Positions 18,337 through 26,653 of a stretch of DNA of 64,000 bases are shown here, one piece after another. A program made the translations under genes and the position numbers. The notes beneath the pieces are model-generated. The model worked only from the letters and a program-made list of their open reading frames with translations, had not been told where the DNA came from and searched no databases. Position 1 is the first letter of the stretch. Every line of letters starts with the position of its first letter. This DNA is from G963664835 sp965220775. Lineage in GTDB: Bacteria > Chloroflexota > UBA6077 > FW602-bin22 > JBCLEL01. The stretch covers positions 2,852,001-2,916,000 of the forward strand of contig OZ244845.1 of NCBI GenBank assembly GCA_965220775.1, read 5' to 3'.

Positions 18337-19569
18337 ATGAAGAAGTCCCCAGGAGAAATCCGCAGTCCAAACACCCCCGTCGATAGCGCTCCGGGACCCT
18401 TGGAAGGAATCCGAGTCCTCGATCTATCGAGAGTTCTAGCCGGCCCTTATTGCACGATGACCTTGGCGGACTTGGGGGCGGATGTCATCAAAGTCGAGCA
18501 TCCAACGATTGGCGACGAGACTCGCAAATGGGGACCGCCGTTCGTCGGTGAGTTCAGCAGCTATTTTCTGTCGGTAAACAGGAACAAGCGCAGCATCGGC
18601 CTCGATCTCAGCACGCCGGGCGGACGCGAAGCGCTTTTCGACCTCCTGGGCGAGTCTCAAATACTTGTCGAGAACTTCCGCCCAGCGAGCCGGTCGAGAC
18701 TACAGCTCGATCCGGTCCAGATCGGCAGCCGCAATGCCGGCATTGTTCACTGCCACTTTTACGCATACACGCCCGACGGCCCTGGATCGGAGTACCCGGG
18801 CTATGACCTCTCGATCCAAGCGGAATCTGGCCTGATGAGCATCACCGGGGAACGCGATGGCCCGCCGACCAAGGTTGGGGTCGCCATCATCGACGTTTGC
18901 GCCGGCATGCATGCGGCTACCGCGATTCTGGCCGCAATGTTGCGCCGAGAAAGGACAAACCAAGGCGAGTACATTCAAGTCGGCTTATTGGACGTAGCAG
19001 TAGCGAGTTTGGTGAATGTAGTGCAGGGTCATCTGGTCTCAGGACAACGCCCCCTCCGCTATGGCAACGCCCATCCCAATATAGTTCCCTACCGGGATTT
19101 CCAGACCAAGGACCTGCCGATCGTCGTAGCAGCCGGAAATGACCAGCAATGGGCCGCCCTTTGCACAGTGCTGAACCTCGAAAGTTGGACCAGGGAGCCG
19201 GAGTTTGCAACTAACGATGCGAGGGTCCGCAACCGGGAGAGAGTCGAATCCGTGCTACAAGAGATTTTCAAAGAACGTCCCCGATCGGATTGGATCGAAC
19301 GCCTGCGCCAAGCCGGCGTGCCGACCGGCCCCGTCAACGCGATCGACGAGGTGCTGGAAGACTACCCGGATCTCCAATTCGAATTGAATTTGACGCCGGC
19401 GAGCAACGTATCTTCGATTAGATCGCCTCTCCGATTGGACCAGGCGCCCGTCGGTTACCGGTTGCCACCGCCCAGGGTGGGCCAGCACACCGACGAGGTG
19501 CTCAACACGGTGGCGGGTTACGGAGAGGGCAAGATCGCGAAGCTTCGCCGCGAAGGTGCGATTTTGTAG
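18337..19569 (+). CDS. Family III CoA-transferase (CaiB/BaiF type)
   Basis: Class III acyl-CoA transferase, 410 aa from the chosen start. It opens GPLEGIRVLDLSRVLAGPYC and continues LADLGADVIKVEHP, the standard family N-terminus. D157 in GYDLSIQAESGLMSITG matches the conserved catalytic Asp. It should move CoA between organic acids, as formyl-CoA or succinyl-CoA:acid transferases do. The start 18337 is favoured by the promoter at 18252-18279. Its last ~83 codons are duplicated as a remnant at 20810-21061. Confidence 0.87.
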   Translation: MKKSPGEIRSPNTPVDSAPGPLEGIRVLDLSRVLAGPYCTMTLADLGADVIKVEHPTIGDETRKWGPPFVGEFSSYFLSVNRNKRSIGLDLSTPGGREALFDLLGESQILVENFRPASRSRLQLDPVQIGSRNAGIVHCHFYAYTPDGPGSEYPGYDLSIQAESGLMSITGERDGPPTKVGVAIIDVCAGMHAATAILAAMLRRERTNQGEYIQVGLLDVAVASLVNVVQGHLVSGQRPLRYGNAHPNIVPYRDFQTKDLPIVVAAGNDQQWAALCTVLNLESWTREPEFATNDARVRNRERVESVLQEIFKERPRSDWIERLRQAGVPTGPVNAIDEVLEDYPDLQFELNLTPASNVSSIRSPLRLDQAPVGYRLPPPRVGQHTDEVLNTVAGYGEGKIAKLRREGAIL

Positions 19570-19710
19570 TCCAAGAATACTAGCTTCAGTTACCAAGAGC
19601 TACTAGGACGACTTCCGAGGCAGAGACTGGGTTTTCCATCAATAAAACACGCCTTGATCGCCCGACGTGATTTCTACTCGACCAAGGCGTTCGTCGATCG
19701 ATGCGGTAGC

Positions 19711-19737
19711 AGGACGGATCCCCCCAGACCGTCCTGC
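19711..19737. terminator. Hairpin between convergent genes
   Basis: AGGACGG and CCGTCCT pair around a C-rich loop. A second hairpin, CGCCTTG with CAAGGCG, lies just before it near 19648-19687. No strong T-run follows, so this is a weak terminator candidate. Confidence 0.35.
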
Positions 19738-19757
19738 CAAAGATCCTACTTCGCTCG

Positions 19758-20549
19758 TCAGTGCATTATGCTGCCACCGGTAATATTGATCGCTTGGCCG
19801 GTCATGTAGTCCGAGTCGGAGGACGCGAGAAAGGAGACCAAGTTTGCCACGTCCTCAGGCACCTCTATTCGGCCCAAAGGAACTCTGCCTGCAGTGTACT
19901 CTTTCAACTCTCCCAGCTTAAAACCAGCCAATGCGCCCGCTTCCCGATCGATCTGTTCCCACATTGCCGTGTCGACTATTCCCGGGCAGTAGGCATTTAC
20001 ATTTATCCTGTGCTTGGCGAGCTCCATTCCCAGAGAACGAGTTATCCCGATAACTGCGTGTTTGGTAGTGGAGTAGGCGCCCACCATTCGGGCCGAAGCA
20101 ATCTTGCCTGCTGCCGAAGCGGCAAGGATGATCTTGCCGCCGCCGCCCCGGCCGATCATCTGCTTGGCGGCAAATTTGCAGGTGAACCACACGCCTGTCA
20201 CGTTCACGGCGAATAGTCTTTGCCAATCGTCTACCGACGTATCGATCATCGGGGCAATGACTATGATTCCGGCGTTTGCGACCGCAATGTCGACTTGTCC
20301 GAACTCGCCCGTGGCGTCGGCGAACAATCCCTCGACCTGTTTCTCGTCGGTGACGTCGACTTGCCGGGCGATCGCCGAGCGGCCCAGTGAGCGAACCTCT
20401 TCGGCTACCGACTCGGCGCCCGACAGGTTGACATCGGAGGTCACGATGTCGGCGCCGTCCCGGGCCAGACGCAATGAGATGGCCCGGCCTATGCCTCGGG
20501 CCCCACCGGTTACAACTGCGACTTTTCCTTCCAATCTGTCCACTACCAC
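19758..20549 (-). CDS. SDR-family oxidoreductase, copy 1
   Basis: Classical short-chain dehydrogenase, 263 aa. The cofactor motif is TGGARGIG (14-21), the NAG motif is at 92-94, and the catalytic S145-Y159-K163 set is present. D39 after the second strand suggests NAD(H) preference. The product belongs to the FabG/glucose-dehydrogenase-like group; the substrate is unknown. It is a tandem paralogue of the SDR at 21152-21943, about 83% identical by eye (about 46 differences), from a segmental duplication. It is convergent with the CoA-transferase gene. Confidence 0.9.
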   Translation of the reverse strand: MVVDRLEGKVAVVTGGARGIGRAISLRLARDGADIVTSDVNLSGAESVAEEVRSLGRSAIARQVDVTDEKQVEGLFADATGEFGQVDIAVANAGIIVIAPMIDTSVDDWQRLFAVNVTGVWFTCKFAAKQMIGRGGGGKIILAASAAGKIASARMVGAYSTTKHAVIGITRSLGMELAKHRINVNAYCPGIVDTAMWEQIDREAGALAGFKLGELKEYTAGRVPLGRIEVPEDVANLVSFLASSDSDYMTGQAINITGGSIMH

Positions 20550-20633
20550 GCTCCTAACAACATATTTCTCAAACCAATTGACGACTCAGCCGGGCTGGTG
20601 GCCGCAAGTATAACCCGGCGACCGCACCACTCT

Positions 20634-20812
20634 TAGCCAGAGGTTGCGACCGTGCTGCCTACGCCCGACTTCAAGCAAGCGTCGATGAACAAGTCCAACT
20701 CACCATCCAAGAAGGCGGTCGGATTGGAGCTCTCGCAATGCGTTCTCAGATCTTTGACCATGTTGTACGGATGGAGTACGTATGAGCGTATCTGATTGCC
20801 CCAGCCGGCGTA
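20634..20812 (-). pseudogene. prfB 3'-end remnant
   Basis: The minus strand encodes about 58 residues, GWGNQIRSYVLHPYNMVKDL onward to a TAA stop, which match the C-terminus of RF2 encoded at 22027-22199. There is no start or GGQ domain. The frame is still open but substitutions include Cys and His at conserved positions. It is the distal end of the first unit of a tandem duplication. Confidence 0.85.
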
Positions 20813-21061
20813 CCAGCCGGCCCCGTCAACGCGATCGACGAGGAGTTAGAAGACTACCCGGACTTGCTATTCGATATGGAATTGACCCCGGCGGACACAG
20901 TGTCTTCCGTTCGCTCGCCACTTCGATTGGAACAAGCGCCTGCCGATTATCGCTTGCCTCCGCCCGGCTTGGGACAGCACACAATGGAGGTGCTCCGCGC
21001 GGTTGCGGGTTACAGCGAGGACTCGATCGAACAGCTCCGGCGCGAAGGCGCGATCGTGTAG
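20810..21061 (+). pseudogene. CoA-transferase 3'-end remnant
   Basis: The plus strand encodes about 83 residues starting AGVPAGPVNAIDEELEDYPD and ending RREGAIV, stop, which match the last part of the CoA-transferase at 19309-19569 in frame throughout. The catalytic domain is absent. It abuts the prfB remnant at a junction reading AGCCGGCG, which occurs at the CoA-transferase breakpoint and nearly so at the prfB breakpoint. Confidence 0.85.
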
Positions 21062-21151
21062 AACCGGACCGCTTGCTCCAGCGATCCGGCGATGGCGGGA
21101 CAGCTCTAGAAGCGGAATCAGAAGGCGCCGGCGTGAGCACTAACCGGCGCG

Positions 21152-21943
21152 TCAGTGCATTACGTTGCCGCCGGTAACGTTGACCGCCTGGCCGGTCATA
21201 TAGTCCGAGTCGGAGGAGGCGAGAAAGGATACCAGGTTTGAGACGTCTTCAGGCACCTGTATCCGGCCTAGCGGAACCGCGCTTGAGGCGAGCTCTTTCA
21301 ACTCTCCAACCTTAAACCCGGATAACGCGCCAGCCTCTCGATCGATCTGATCCCACATCTCGGTGTCGACAATTCCTGGACAGTAGGCATTGACATTTAT
21401 CTGGTGCTTGGCCAACTCCAAGGCCAGGGAACGGGTGATTCCTACCACGGCGTGCTTGGTCACAGAGTAAGCGCCGGTGAAGCGAGTTGAGCCCACCTTG
21501 CCGGCCTGCGAGGCGGCGAGGATTATCTTGCCGCCTCCTCCCTGGGCGATCATCTGCTTGGCGGCAGATTTGCAGGTGAACCACACACCGGTGACGTTGA
21601 CGTCGAACAATCTCTGCCAATCGGCGGCCGAGGTATCGATTACCGGTGCGATGACCATGATTCCGGCGTTCGCGATTGAAATGTCGACATGTCCGAACTC
21701 GCCCGCGGCGTCGGCGAACATCCCCTCGACTTGTGCCTCGTCGGTGACGTCGATCTGACGGGCAATCGCCGAGCGGCCCAGTGAGCGAACCTCTTCGGCA
21801 ACCGACTCCGCGCCCGACAGGTTCACGTCGGCAGTCACGATATCGGCGCCGTCCCGGGCCAATCGAAGAGAAATGGCCCGGCCAATTCCTCGGGCCCCGC
21901 CGGTTACCAACGCAACTTTTCCTTGCAATCTGTCCATTGCCAC
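21152..21943 (-). CDS. SDR-family oxidoreductase, copy 2
   Basis: 263-aa short-chain dehydrogenase with the same TGGARGIG, NAG and S-Y-K elements as copy 1. Differences cluster around 146-158 and 213-222, near the active-site lid and substrate loop, so the two copies may have diverged in substrate. It lies between the CoA-transferase remnant and intact prfB, at the equivalent place to copy 1 in the duplicated unit. Confidence 0.9.
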   Translation of the reverse strand: MAMDRLQGKVALVTGGARGIGRAISLRLARDGADIVTADVNLSGAESVAEEVRSLGRSAIARQIDVTDEAQVEGMFADAAGEFGHVDISIANAGIMVIAPVIDTSAADWQRLFDVNVTGVWFTCKSAAKQMIAQGGGGKIILAASQAGKVGSTRFTGAYSVTKHAVVGITRSLALELAKHQINVNAYCPGIVDTEMWDQIDREAGALSGFKVGELKELASSAVPLGRIQVPEDVSNLVSFLASSDSDYMTGQAVNVTGGNVMH

Positions 21944-22026
21944 GCTCCTTACAATGGGTTCAGCACACCAACTGATCGATCAAGCAAACTGGTGGCGGCC
22001 AGTATAACCCAGGGCCGGCGCCACGA

Positions 22027-23158
22027 TTAGCCTGGAGTCGCGTCGGTGCTGCCTATCCGCGACTTCAGGTACGCGTCGATGAACGAGTCCAATTCACCGT
22101 CCAGAACGGCGGTGGGATTGGAGCTCTCGAACTCCGTTCGCAGGTCTTTGACCATGTTGTATGGATGGAGGACATATGAGCGTATCTGATTGCCCCAGCC
22201 CGGCGAAATATGCTCGCCCTTCAGCTTCGCTAGCTCAGCCTCCTTTTTCTCCTCTTCAATTTCCACCAACCTACTCTGGAGCACGCGCATCGCATTCTCT
22301 CGGTTCTGGAGCTGTGAACGCTCGTTCTGACACGTCACCACGGTGCCCGTAGGCACATGGGTGAGGCGAACGGCAGTCGAGTTTTTCTGCACGCTCTGCC
22401 CGCCGGCTCCTGACGACCTAAACACGTCGACCCGTACATCATCGGGATCGACCTCTACCTCAACCGCCTGTCCCACGTCCGGCATTACCTCGACCAGCGC
22501 AAAGGAGGTATGCCGGCGGTGGGCGGAGTCGAAAGGCGAGAGTCGGACCAGCCTGTGCACGCCACGTTCCGCCTTGAGGTTCCCATAAGCGTACTCACCT
22601 TCAACCTGGAACATGACGCTTTTTACGCCGGCTTCCTCGCCTGATGAAAGATCGAGAACTTGGCTTGCGAACTCCCTGCGCTCGGACCAACGTAGGTACA
22701 TGCGAAGGAGGATTTCGGCCCAGTCCTGGGCTTCAGTACCGCCGGCTCCGGCGTGAATAGCGACGATCGCGGAAGAGGGATCGTGATCTCCGCCCAGTGT
22801 CAGTCGGAACTCAAGTCGATCGAGCTCGCCGGCCGTATCGTTGGCCGTTTGGCTCAACTCAGCCAAGAGCTCTTCGAACGAAGAATCGTCCTCTTGGTCC
22901 ATCAGCTCCAGCAAGTCCAATGACTCATCGAGCCGGCGCTCGATTTCGCGCCACAATGCCACTTCCTCTCGCAATCGAGTGACACGGCGCAGCAACGCTT
23001 GCGCCTGCTTACGATTTTGCCAGATGTTCGGATCGGCTGTCTGCGGTTCGAGCCGTGCTAGCTCCGCCTCCTTGCCGGCTAGGTCAAAGACGCACCCGAA
23101 TTAGCGTAGTCCGCTCGATCAGCCCTACAAGTTTCTCGCGAAGTTCATTAATTTGCAT
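22027..23158 (-). CDS. prfB: Peptide chain release factor 2 (programmed +1 frameshift)
   Basis: RF2 recognises UGA and UAA and releases the peptide. The gene starts at ATG 23158, reads 24 codons (MQINELREKLVGLIERTTLI...RL), meets UGA at codon 25 (23084-23086) in CTTTGAC, and continues in the +1 frame as DLAGKEAELARL. Full product is 376 aa. The SPF anticodon-like motif falls at 207-209 and GGQ at 252-254, almost the E. coli positions. A reading that starts at 22995 would lose 54 residues. It is downstream of the AcuC-like gene on the same strand. Confidence 0.95.
23083..23089 (-). promoter_or_regulatory. prfB: RF2 autoregulatory +1 frameshift site
   Basis: The heptamer CTTTGAC is the canonical slip site where low RF2 lets the ribosome shift from CUU to UUU and bypass UGA. 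The preceding CGGGTG could act as a weak internal Shine-Dalgarno-like stimulator, though it is less pure than the usual AGGGGG. Confidence 0.9.
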
Positions 23159-23230
23159 TCTTACATCCAATAGTGATCAGTTTATTCAGGGACAGGATAA
23201 CAGGACATGCCCAACCCGGTGCACCGCGAT

Positions 23231-24403
23231 TCAGCCGTCCAACCCCATACGGGTCGCCACTTTCGCAACCGTCGCATCGAGCCCGTCGGCCCATGCGCCG
23301 GCCGTTCTATCCTCCCTAACGGTGGTCGGAGCGGATTGGCCGGTAGAGGCGGCGAACTCTTCCCGCCACGCCGCAGGCGTCTCGTCCGGTTGAGCTAAGC
23401 CGGCGAGCGCGCAGACGACAGTAGTCCAGCACATTACCACGTTTCCTATGTTGTATCCACCACCGCCAAACGCGACCATCCTGCCATCGCAGTAACGGTC
23501 GGCTAGATTCACCAAAGAGCGCGTGATCCTGTCATAAGAGTTGGTAGTCAATCCCATATGCGTCAGAGGGTCGCCGGCGTGAGAGTCGGCACCCGCTTGC
23601 AGCAAGATGAACTGCGGCCGGAAACGCTCGATCACGGGAATGCCAACGGCCTCCCAAGCGGAAAGGTACTCCTCGTCACCCGTGCCGGGCGGGCAGGGCA
23701 CATTCACTTTGAGTCCCTGACCCGCGTCAGTCCCAATCTCATCTTCATGACCGGTACCAGGAAACAAGTAACGGCCGTCCTCATGGAAGTCAACGTCAAG
23801 AACCCGGCCGTCGTCGTAGAACCCATACATCACGCCGTCGCCATGGTGTCCATCGATGTCAACGTAGAGAATCCTCTCGAGACCGTGGCTACGCTGCAAA
23901 TGTCCGACAGCGATCGCACAGTCGTTCAGAATGCAGAAGCCGCTCGCCCTTTGCGGGCCGGCGTGGTGGAATCCGCCTCCTACCAGGAAGGCTCGTCGAA
24001 GCTCGCCGGCCATTACCTTATCGATTAAACCAATGGTCGAACCCACGAACCAGAGTGACGCCTCGACACAACCCGGGAAAGACGGCGTATCCCCAGTGTC
24101 CAGATATTTGCCGCGCTCCTCTGCCTCGCGCACTTGGTCTAGATACCGCATAGTGTGAAAGATCAGCGCCTGATCCTCCATCCCGGCGACCGGCGCCAAC
24201 ATCCGGACATTGCAGGTATCATCGACCACCGCGCGTATGAGAGAGGAGGTAAGAGTCAGCCGAACCTGAGCCAGCGGGTGCGCTCCGCCAAAATCGTATC
24301 GTAGTAGCTCAGGTCCGTACACAACGCCTACCGGCGCTTCACTCAACGATCTATCTCCGTCCGGGTTCATCAAGTTCGATGGCGAGCGCACGCTCGTAGT
24401 CAT
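23231..24403 (-). CDS. Histone deacetylase-family protein (AcuC-like)
   Basis: Zinc-dependent deacetylase of the arginase/deacetylase fold, 390 aa. Catalytic HH at 146-147 (GGGFHHAG), zinc ligands in DIDGHHGDG (D184, H186) and QAGADSHAGDPL, and GGGGYN near the C-terminus are all present. Bacterial members deacetylate acetyl-CoA synthetase (AcuC) or small acetylated amines. It overlaps the upstream MocA-like gene; an internal ATG at 24370 would shorten the overlap. It is third in the XdhC-MocA-AcuC operon. Confidence 0.88.
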   Translation of the reverse strand: MTTSVRSPSNLMNPDGDRSLSEAPVGVVYGPELLRYDFGGAHPLAQVRLTLTSSLIRAVVDDTCNVRMLAPVAGMEDQALIFHTMRYLDQVREAEERGKYLDTGDTPSFPGCVEASLWFVGSTIGLIDKVMAGELRRAFLVGGGFHHAGPQRASGFCILNDCAIAVGHLQRSHGLERILYVDIDGHHGDGVMYGFYDDGRVLDVDFHEDGRYLFPGTGHEDEIGTDAGQGLKVNVPCPPGTGDEEYLSAWEAVGIPVIERFRPQFILLQAGADSHAGDPLTHMGLTTNSYDRITRSLVNLADRYCDGRMVAFGGGGYNIGNVVMCWTTVVCALAGLAQPDETPAAWREEFAASTGQSAPTTVREDRTAGAWADGLDATVAKVATRMGLDG

Positions 24404-24974
24404 GGGGATTGTTCAGGTTTACAAGGGTCCACTCGGAATCGATCTCGATTCTGTTTATCTCATGTGCGTATCGGCGCACCACTGCCTTCAGACCTTGGGT
24501 ATGTTCCTCGACGGCAAGCAATTCATCCCGCAGCGTATGGGAAAAGATCGTCGGATGGCCGTTCCGGCCCTTGTATGCAGGAAGACTGACCACGTGTCGT
24601 CCATCGAAGTGCCGATCTATCAACCGGCGCAGCAACCAAGCCGGACGAGGCTGATCGACAGAAATGATCATCAGGTCCTGGCCGGGCCGGGCCTGGGTTA
24701 CACCCGTTCGGATAGAGCTCGCTCGGCCCGTTTGATAATCCGGATTGAACACCGCCGACGCTTGAGCCGGAGTGTGCGGCCGGACTTGGTCGGCATTCGC
24801 GCCTAAGACGACTATCGTCTCGTCTGCCCCAAGATCCGCCAACTGTTGAAGCTGGAAAGCATAGAGGTTGCTAGATCCGAAGGACAACAGGGGCTTGAAT
24901 CTTCCCATCCGGCTCGACAGACCGGCCGCGAGAACTATGACGCTAAGGCGACGGTCGTCTCCGTCGTCAGCCAA
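24351..24974 (-). CDS. MocA/MobA-like nucleotidyltransferase
   Basis: 207-aa NTP transferase. The N-terminal LAAGLSSRMGRFKPLL (about 15-30) is the nucleotide-binding signature of the MobA/MocA family, and ISVDQPRPAW and NGHPTIF match molybdopterin cytidylyl/guanylyltransferases. It should attach CMP (or GMP) to molybdenum cofactor. It overlaps the XdhC-type gene by 8 bp; this pairing is typical of maturation of xanthine-dehydrogenase or CO-dehydrogenase-type enzymes, but no such enzyme gene is in the window. Confidence 0.85.
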   Translation of the reverse strand: MADDGDDRRLSVIVLAAGLSSRMGRFKPLLSFGSSNLYAFQLQQLADLGADETIVVLGANADQVRPHTPAQASAVFNPDYQTGRASSIRTGVTQARPGQDLMIISVDQPRPAWLLRRLIDRHFDGRHVVSLPAYKGRNGHPTIFSHTLRDELLAVEEHTQGLKAVVRRYAHEINRIEIDSEWTLVNLNNPHDYERALAIELDEPGRR

Positions 24975-26097
24975 GCTCCTTGCCTTCCGCCAATAGCCTT
25001 ATGTAGCGGTCGCGTATGTCGTCCGACAGTGACTTGGCAGCGCCGCCGTACATTACCTTGATCATCTCGGCGGCAATGATCACGGCGATCTCGGCCGGTG
25101 TCTCCGTCTTTACGTCGATTCCGATTGGCGCGTAGATCCGCGCCAACTTGTCCAGCGGCACTCCTTCGTCGTGAAGCAGCTTGAATACAGCCCATACCCG
25201 CCGCTTGCTGCCGATCATGCCGATATATTTGACCGGCTCGTTGATTACCTTTCGAAGACTGTACACGTCGTACTGGTGCCCGCGAGTTATGAGTACGACG
25301 TAAGTGTCGGGCGTCAGCGGATACTCGGCCAACGTCTCTTCAAATCCGGCCGCAATGACTTCATCGGCATCGGGAAACCGCTCGGTACTGGCGAAAGAAG
25401 GACGGTCATCGAGAACAGCGACCCTGAAGCCGGCCAACTTACAGATCTTGGCCAGGGGCAACGCTATATGTCCGGCCCCGACGATCAGAGCCGTGGGAGG
25501 GGGCAAGAACACTTCGACATAAACTTCAGCAGATCTAACCGGCCTCTTACCGTTGCCGGCTGGCAAATCGATCTCAAATGTTTTGGAGCGCCCTTCCGCG
25601 ATCGCTTGTTTCATCAACGACAGGGCGGCGCGTTGCATATCCTGGTCGTGAAATCTTCCCTCGATGACCTCTTCGGTCGTTGCCAATAGCTTCGCGCCGG
25701 CCTTATCGGGAACTCCCCTAGACTCGACCACCGTTGCTATCGCAAAGCGGGAACCGGCGTCCCCTAACCGGTTGATCTCGTCGGCGAACAAGCCATCGCT
25801 CCACGACTCGACGAAGATTTCCATCACGCCGCCGCAGACGCCTTCTGACTTGAGGTCTATCTCTTCGGTCAAATCGGCCAGCACTATCTCGGGCCGGCCT
25901 GACTCGATCACGCTGAGCGCCGCACGCCACGCATCGGCTTCTCCGCATCCCCCGCCGATTGTGCCGGCGAGCTGACCGCCGGCGCCTATGAGCATCTTTG
26001 CGCCTGTTTCTCGCGGCGTTGATCCTCGGGTGCGAACTATGGTGGCCGTGGCCACTGTCCGTCCCGACCCGGTCTCTTTCCTGATCAACTCATACAT
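24967..26097 (-). CDS. XdhC/CoxI-family molybdoenzyme maturation protein
   Basis: 376 aa from ATG 26097. The N-terminal XdhC_CoxI domain includes RTRGSTPRETGAKMLI and GGGCGEADAW. The C-terminal Rossmann-like XdhC_C domain begins ALIVGAGHIALPLAKICKLA and has MIGSKRR and IGIDVKTETPAEIAVII. XdhC inserts or sulfurates molybdenum cofactor in xanthine-dehydrogenase-family enzymes. A longer start at 26151 is possible. It is the first gene of the operon with MocA-like and AcuC-like genes. Confidence 0.87.
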   Translation of the reverse strand: MYELIRKETGSGRTVATATIVRTRGSTPRETGAKMLIGAGGQLAGTIGGGCGEADAWRAALSVIESGRPEIVLADLTEEIDLKSEGVCGGVMEIFVESWSDGLFADEINRLGDAGSRFAIATVVESRGVPDKAGAKLLATTEEVIEGRFHDQDMQRAALSLMKQAIAEGRSKTFEIDLPAGNGKRPVRSAEVYVEVFLPPPTALIVGAGHIALPLAKICKLAGFRVAVLDDRPSFASTERFPDADEVIAAGFEETLAEYPLTPDTYVVLITRGHQYDVYSLRKVINEPVKYIGMIGSKRRVWAVFKLLHDEGVPLDKLARIYAPIGIDVKTETPAEIAVIIAAEMIKVMYGGAAKSLSDDIRDRYIRLLAEGKELG

Positions 26098-26206
26098 GGA
26101 TTCGCCGGTCAAAATTGTCCCACCTTGTCCGTTCCGAGCTTCATACAGCACGTCAAAACGTCAATCAAGTCACTTGTCATAACACGTGATACGGCACGCC
26201 TGAGCT

Positions 26207-26234
26207 TTGACTTTAACCCCTTGCTATGTTAAAT
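26207..26234 (+). promoter_or_regulatory. Candidate promoter for the small Cys/His protein
   Basis: TTGACT (26207-26212) and TTAAAT (26229-26234) lie 16 bp apart in an AT-rich stretch, in the divergent gap between the XdhC-type gene and the small gene at 26359. Confidence 0.4.
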
Positions 26235-26358
26235 TAACCTTTGTTATGGAAATTGTCCTAGCCCGATTCCCTTAGAAATAAAGGGTCTTGGCTGGCGATG
26301 AAGATTGCTCCCTATTCTAGAGCAACTTGACCCGACATATCTATCGGATCGAAAAAGT

Positions 26359-26547
26359 ATGACCGAGTTGGCAAACACCGTCGAATGTCCTCCTCACCAT
26401 TGGGAAGTAACTTCGGTGCGCATAAATGGGATGGTGCACTACCACCACAAATGCATCCGATGCTCAGCAGAGAAGGACGTTCCGCTCAGCACTTCCAGCC
26501 CATCGAAGTGGACTAGCAGGAGCAACAAGGCCAAGAAGAGTAGCTAG
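26359..26547 (+). CDS. Small Cys/His-rich protein, unknown
   Basis: 62-aa basic protein from ATG 26359 (an upstream in-frame start at 26305 would add 18 residues). It contains CPPHHW and, about 20 residues on, HYHHKCIRC, so a Cys/His zinc site is plausible, followed by a Ser/Lys-rich tail. I do not recognise the family. It stands alone with a candidate promoter before it and a strong intrinsic terminator 29 bp after it, which supports a real single-gene unit. Confidence 0.55.
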   Translation: MTELANTVECPPHHWEVTSVRINGMVHYHHKCIRCSAEKDVPLSTSSPSKWTSRSNKAKKSS

Positions 26548-26575
26548 AAACAGTTACTAAGGCTCGGCTTCGTGG

Positions 26576-26603
26576 GGCGACCGATTATCCGGTCGCCTTT
26601 TTT
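26576..26603 (+). terminator. Strong intrinsic terminator
   Basis: A perfect 8-bp stem, GGCGACCG with CGGTCGCC, a 6-base loop and six T residues, directly downstream of the small Cys/His protein gene. Confidence 0.92.
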
Positions 26604-26653
26604 CGATGTCTTCGCGATAGCGTTACATGAACGCCTACTCGGCCCCACCCTCA

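Noticed and set aside
20634..21061. Assembly error explaining the gene remnants between the SDR genes
   Set aside because: The remnants differ from the intact genes at many positions while keeping frame, so they are diverged copies and not a misassembled repeat.
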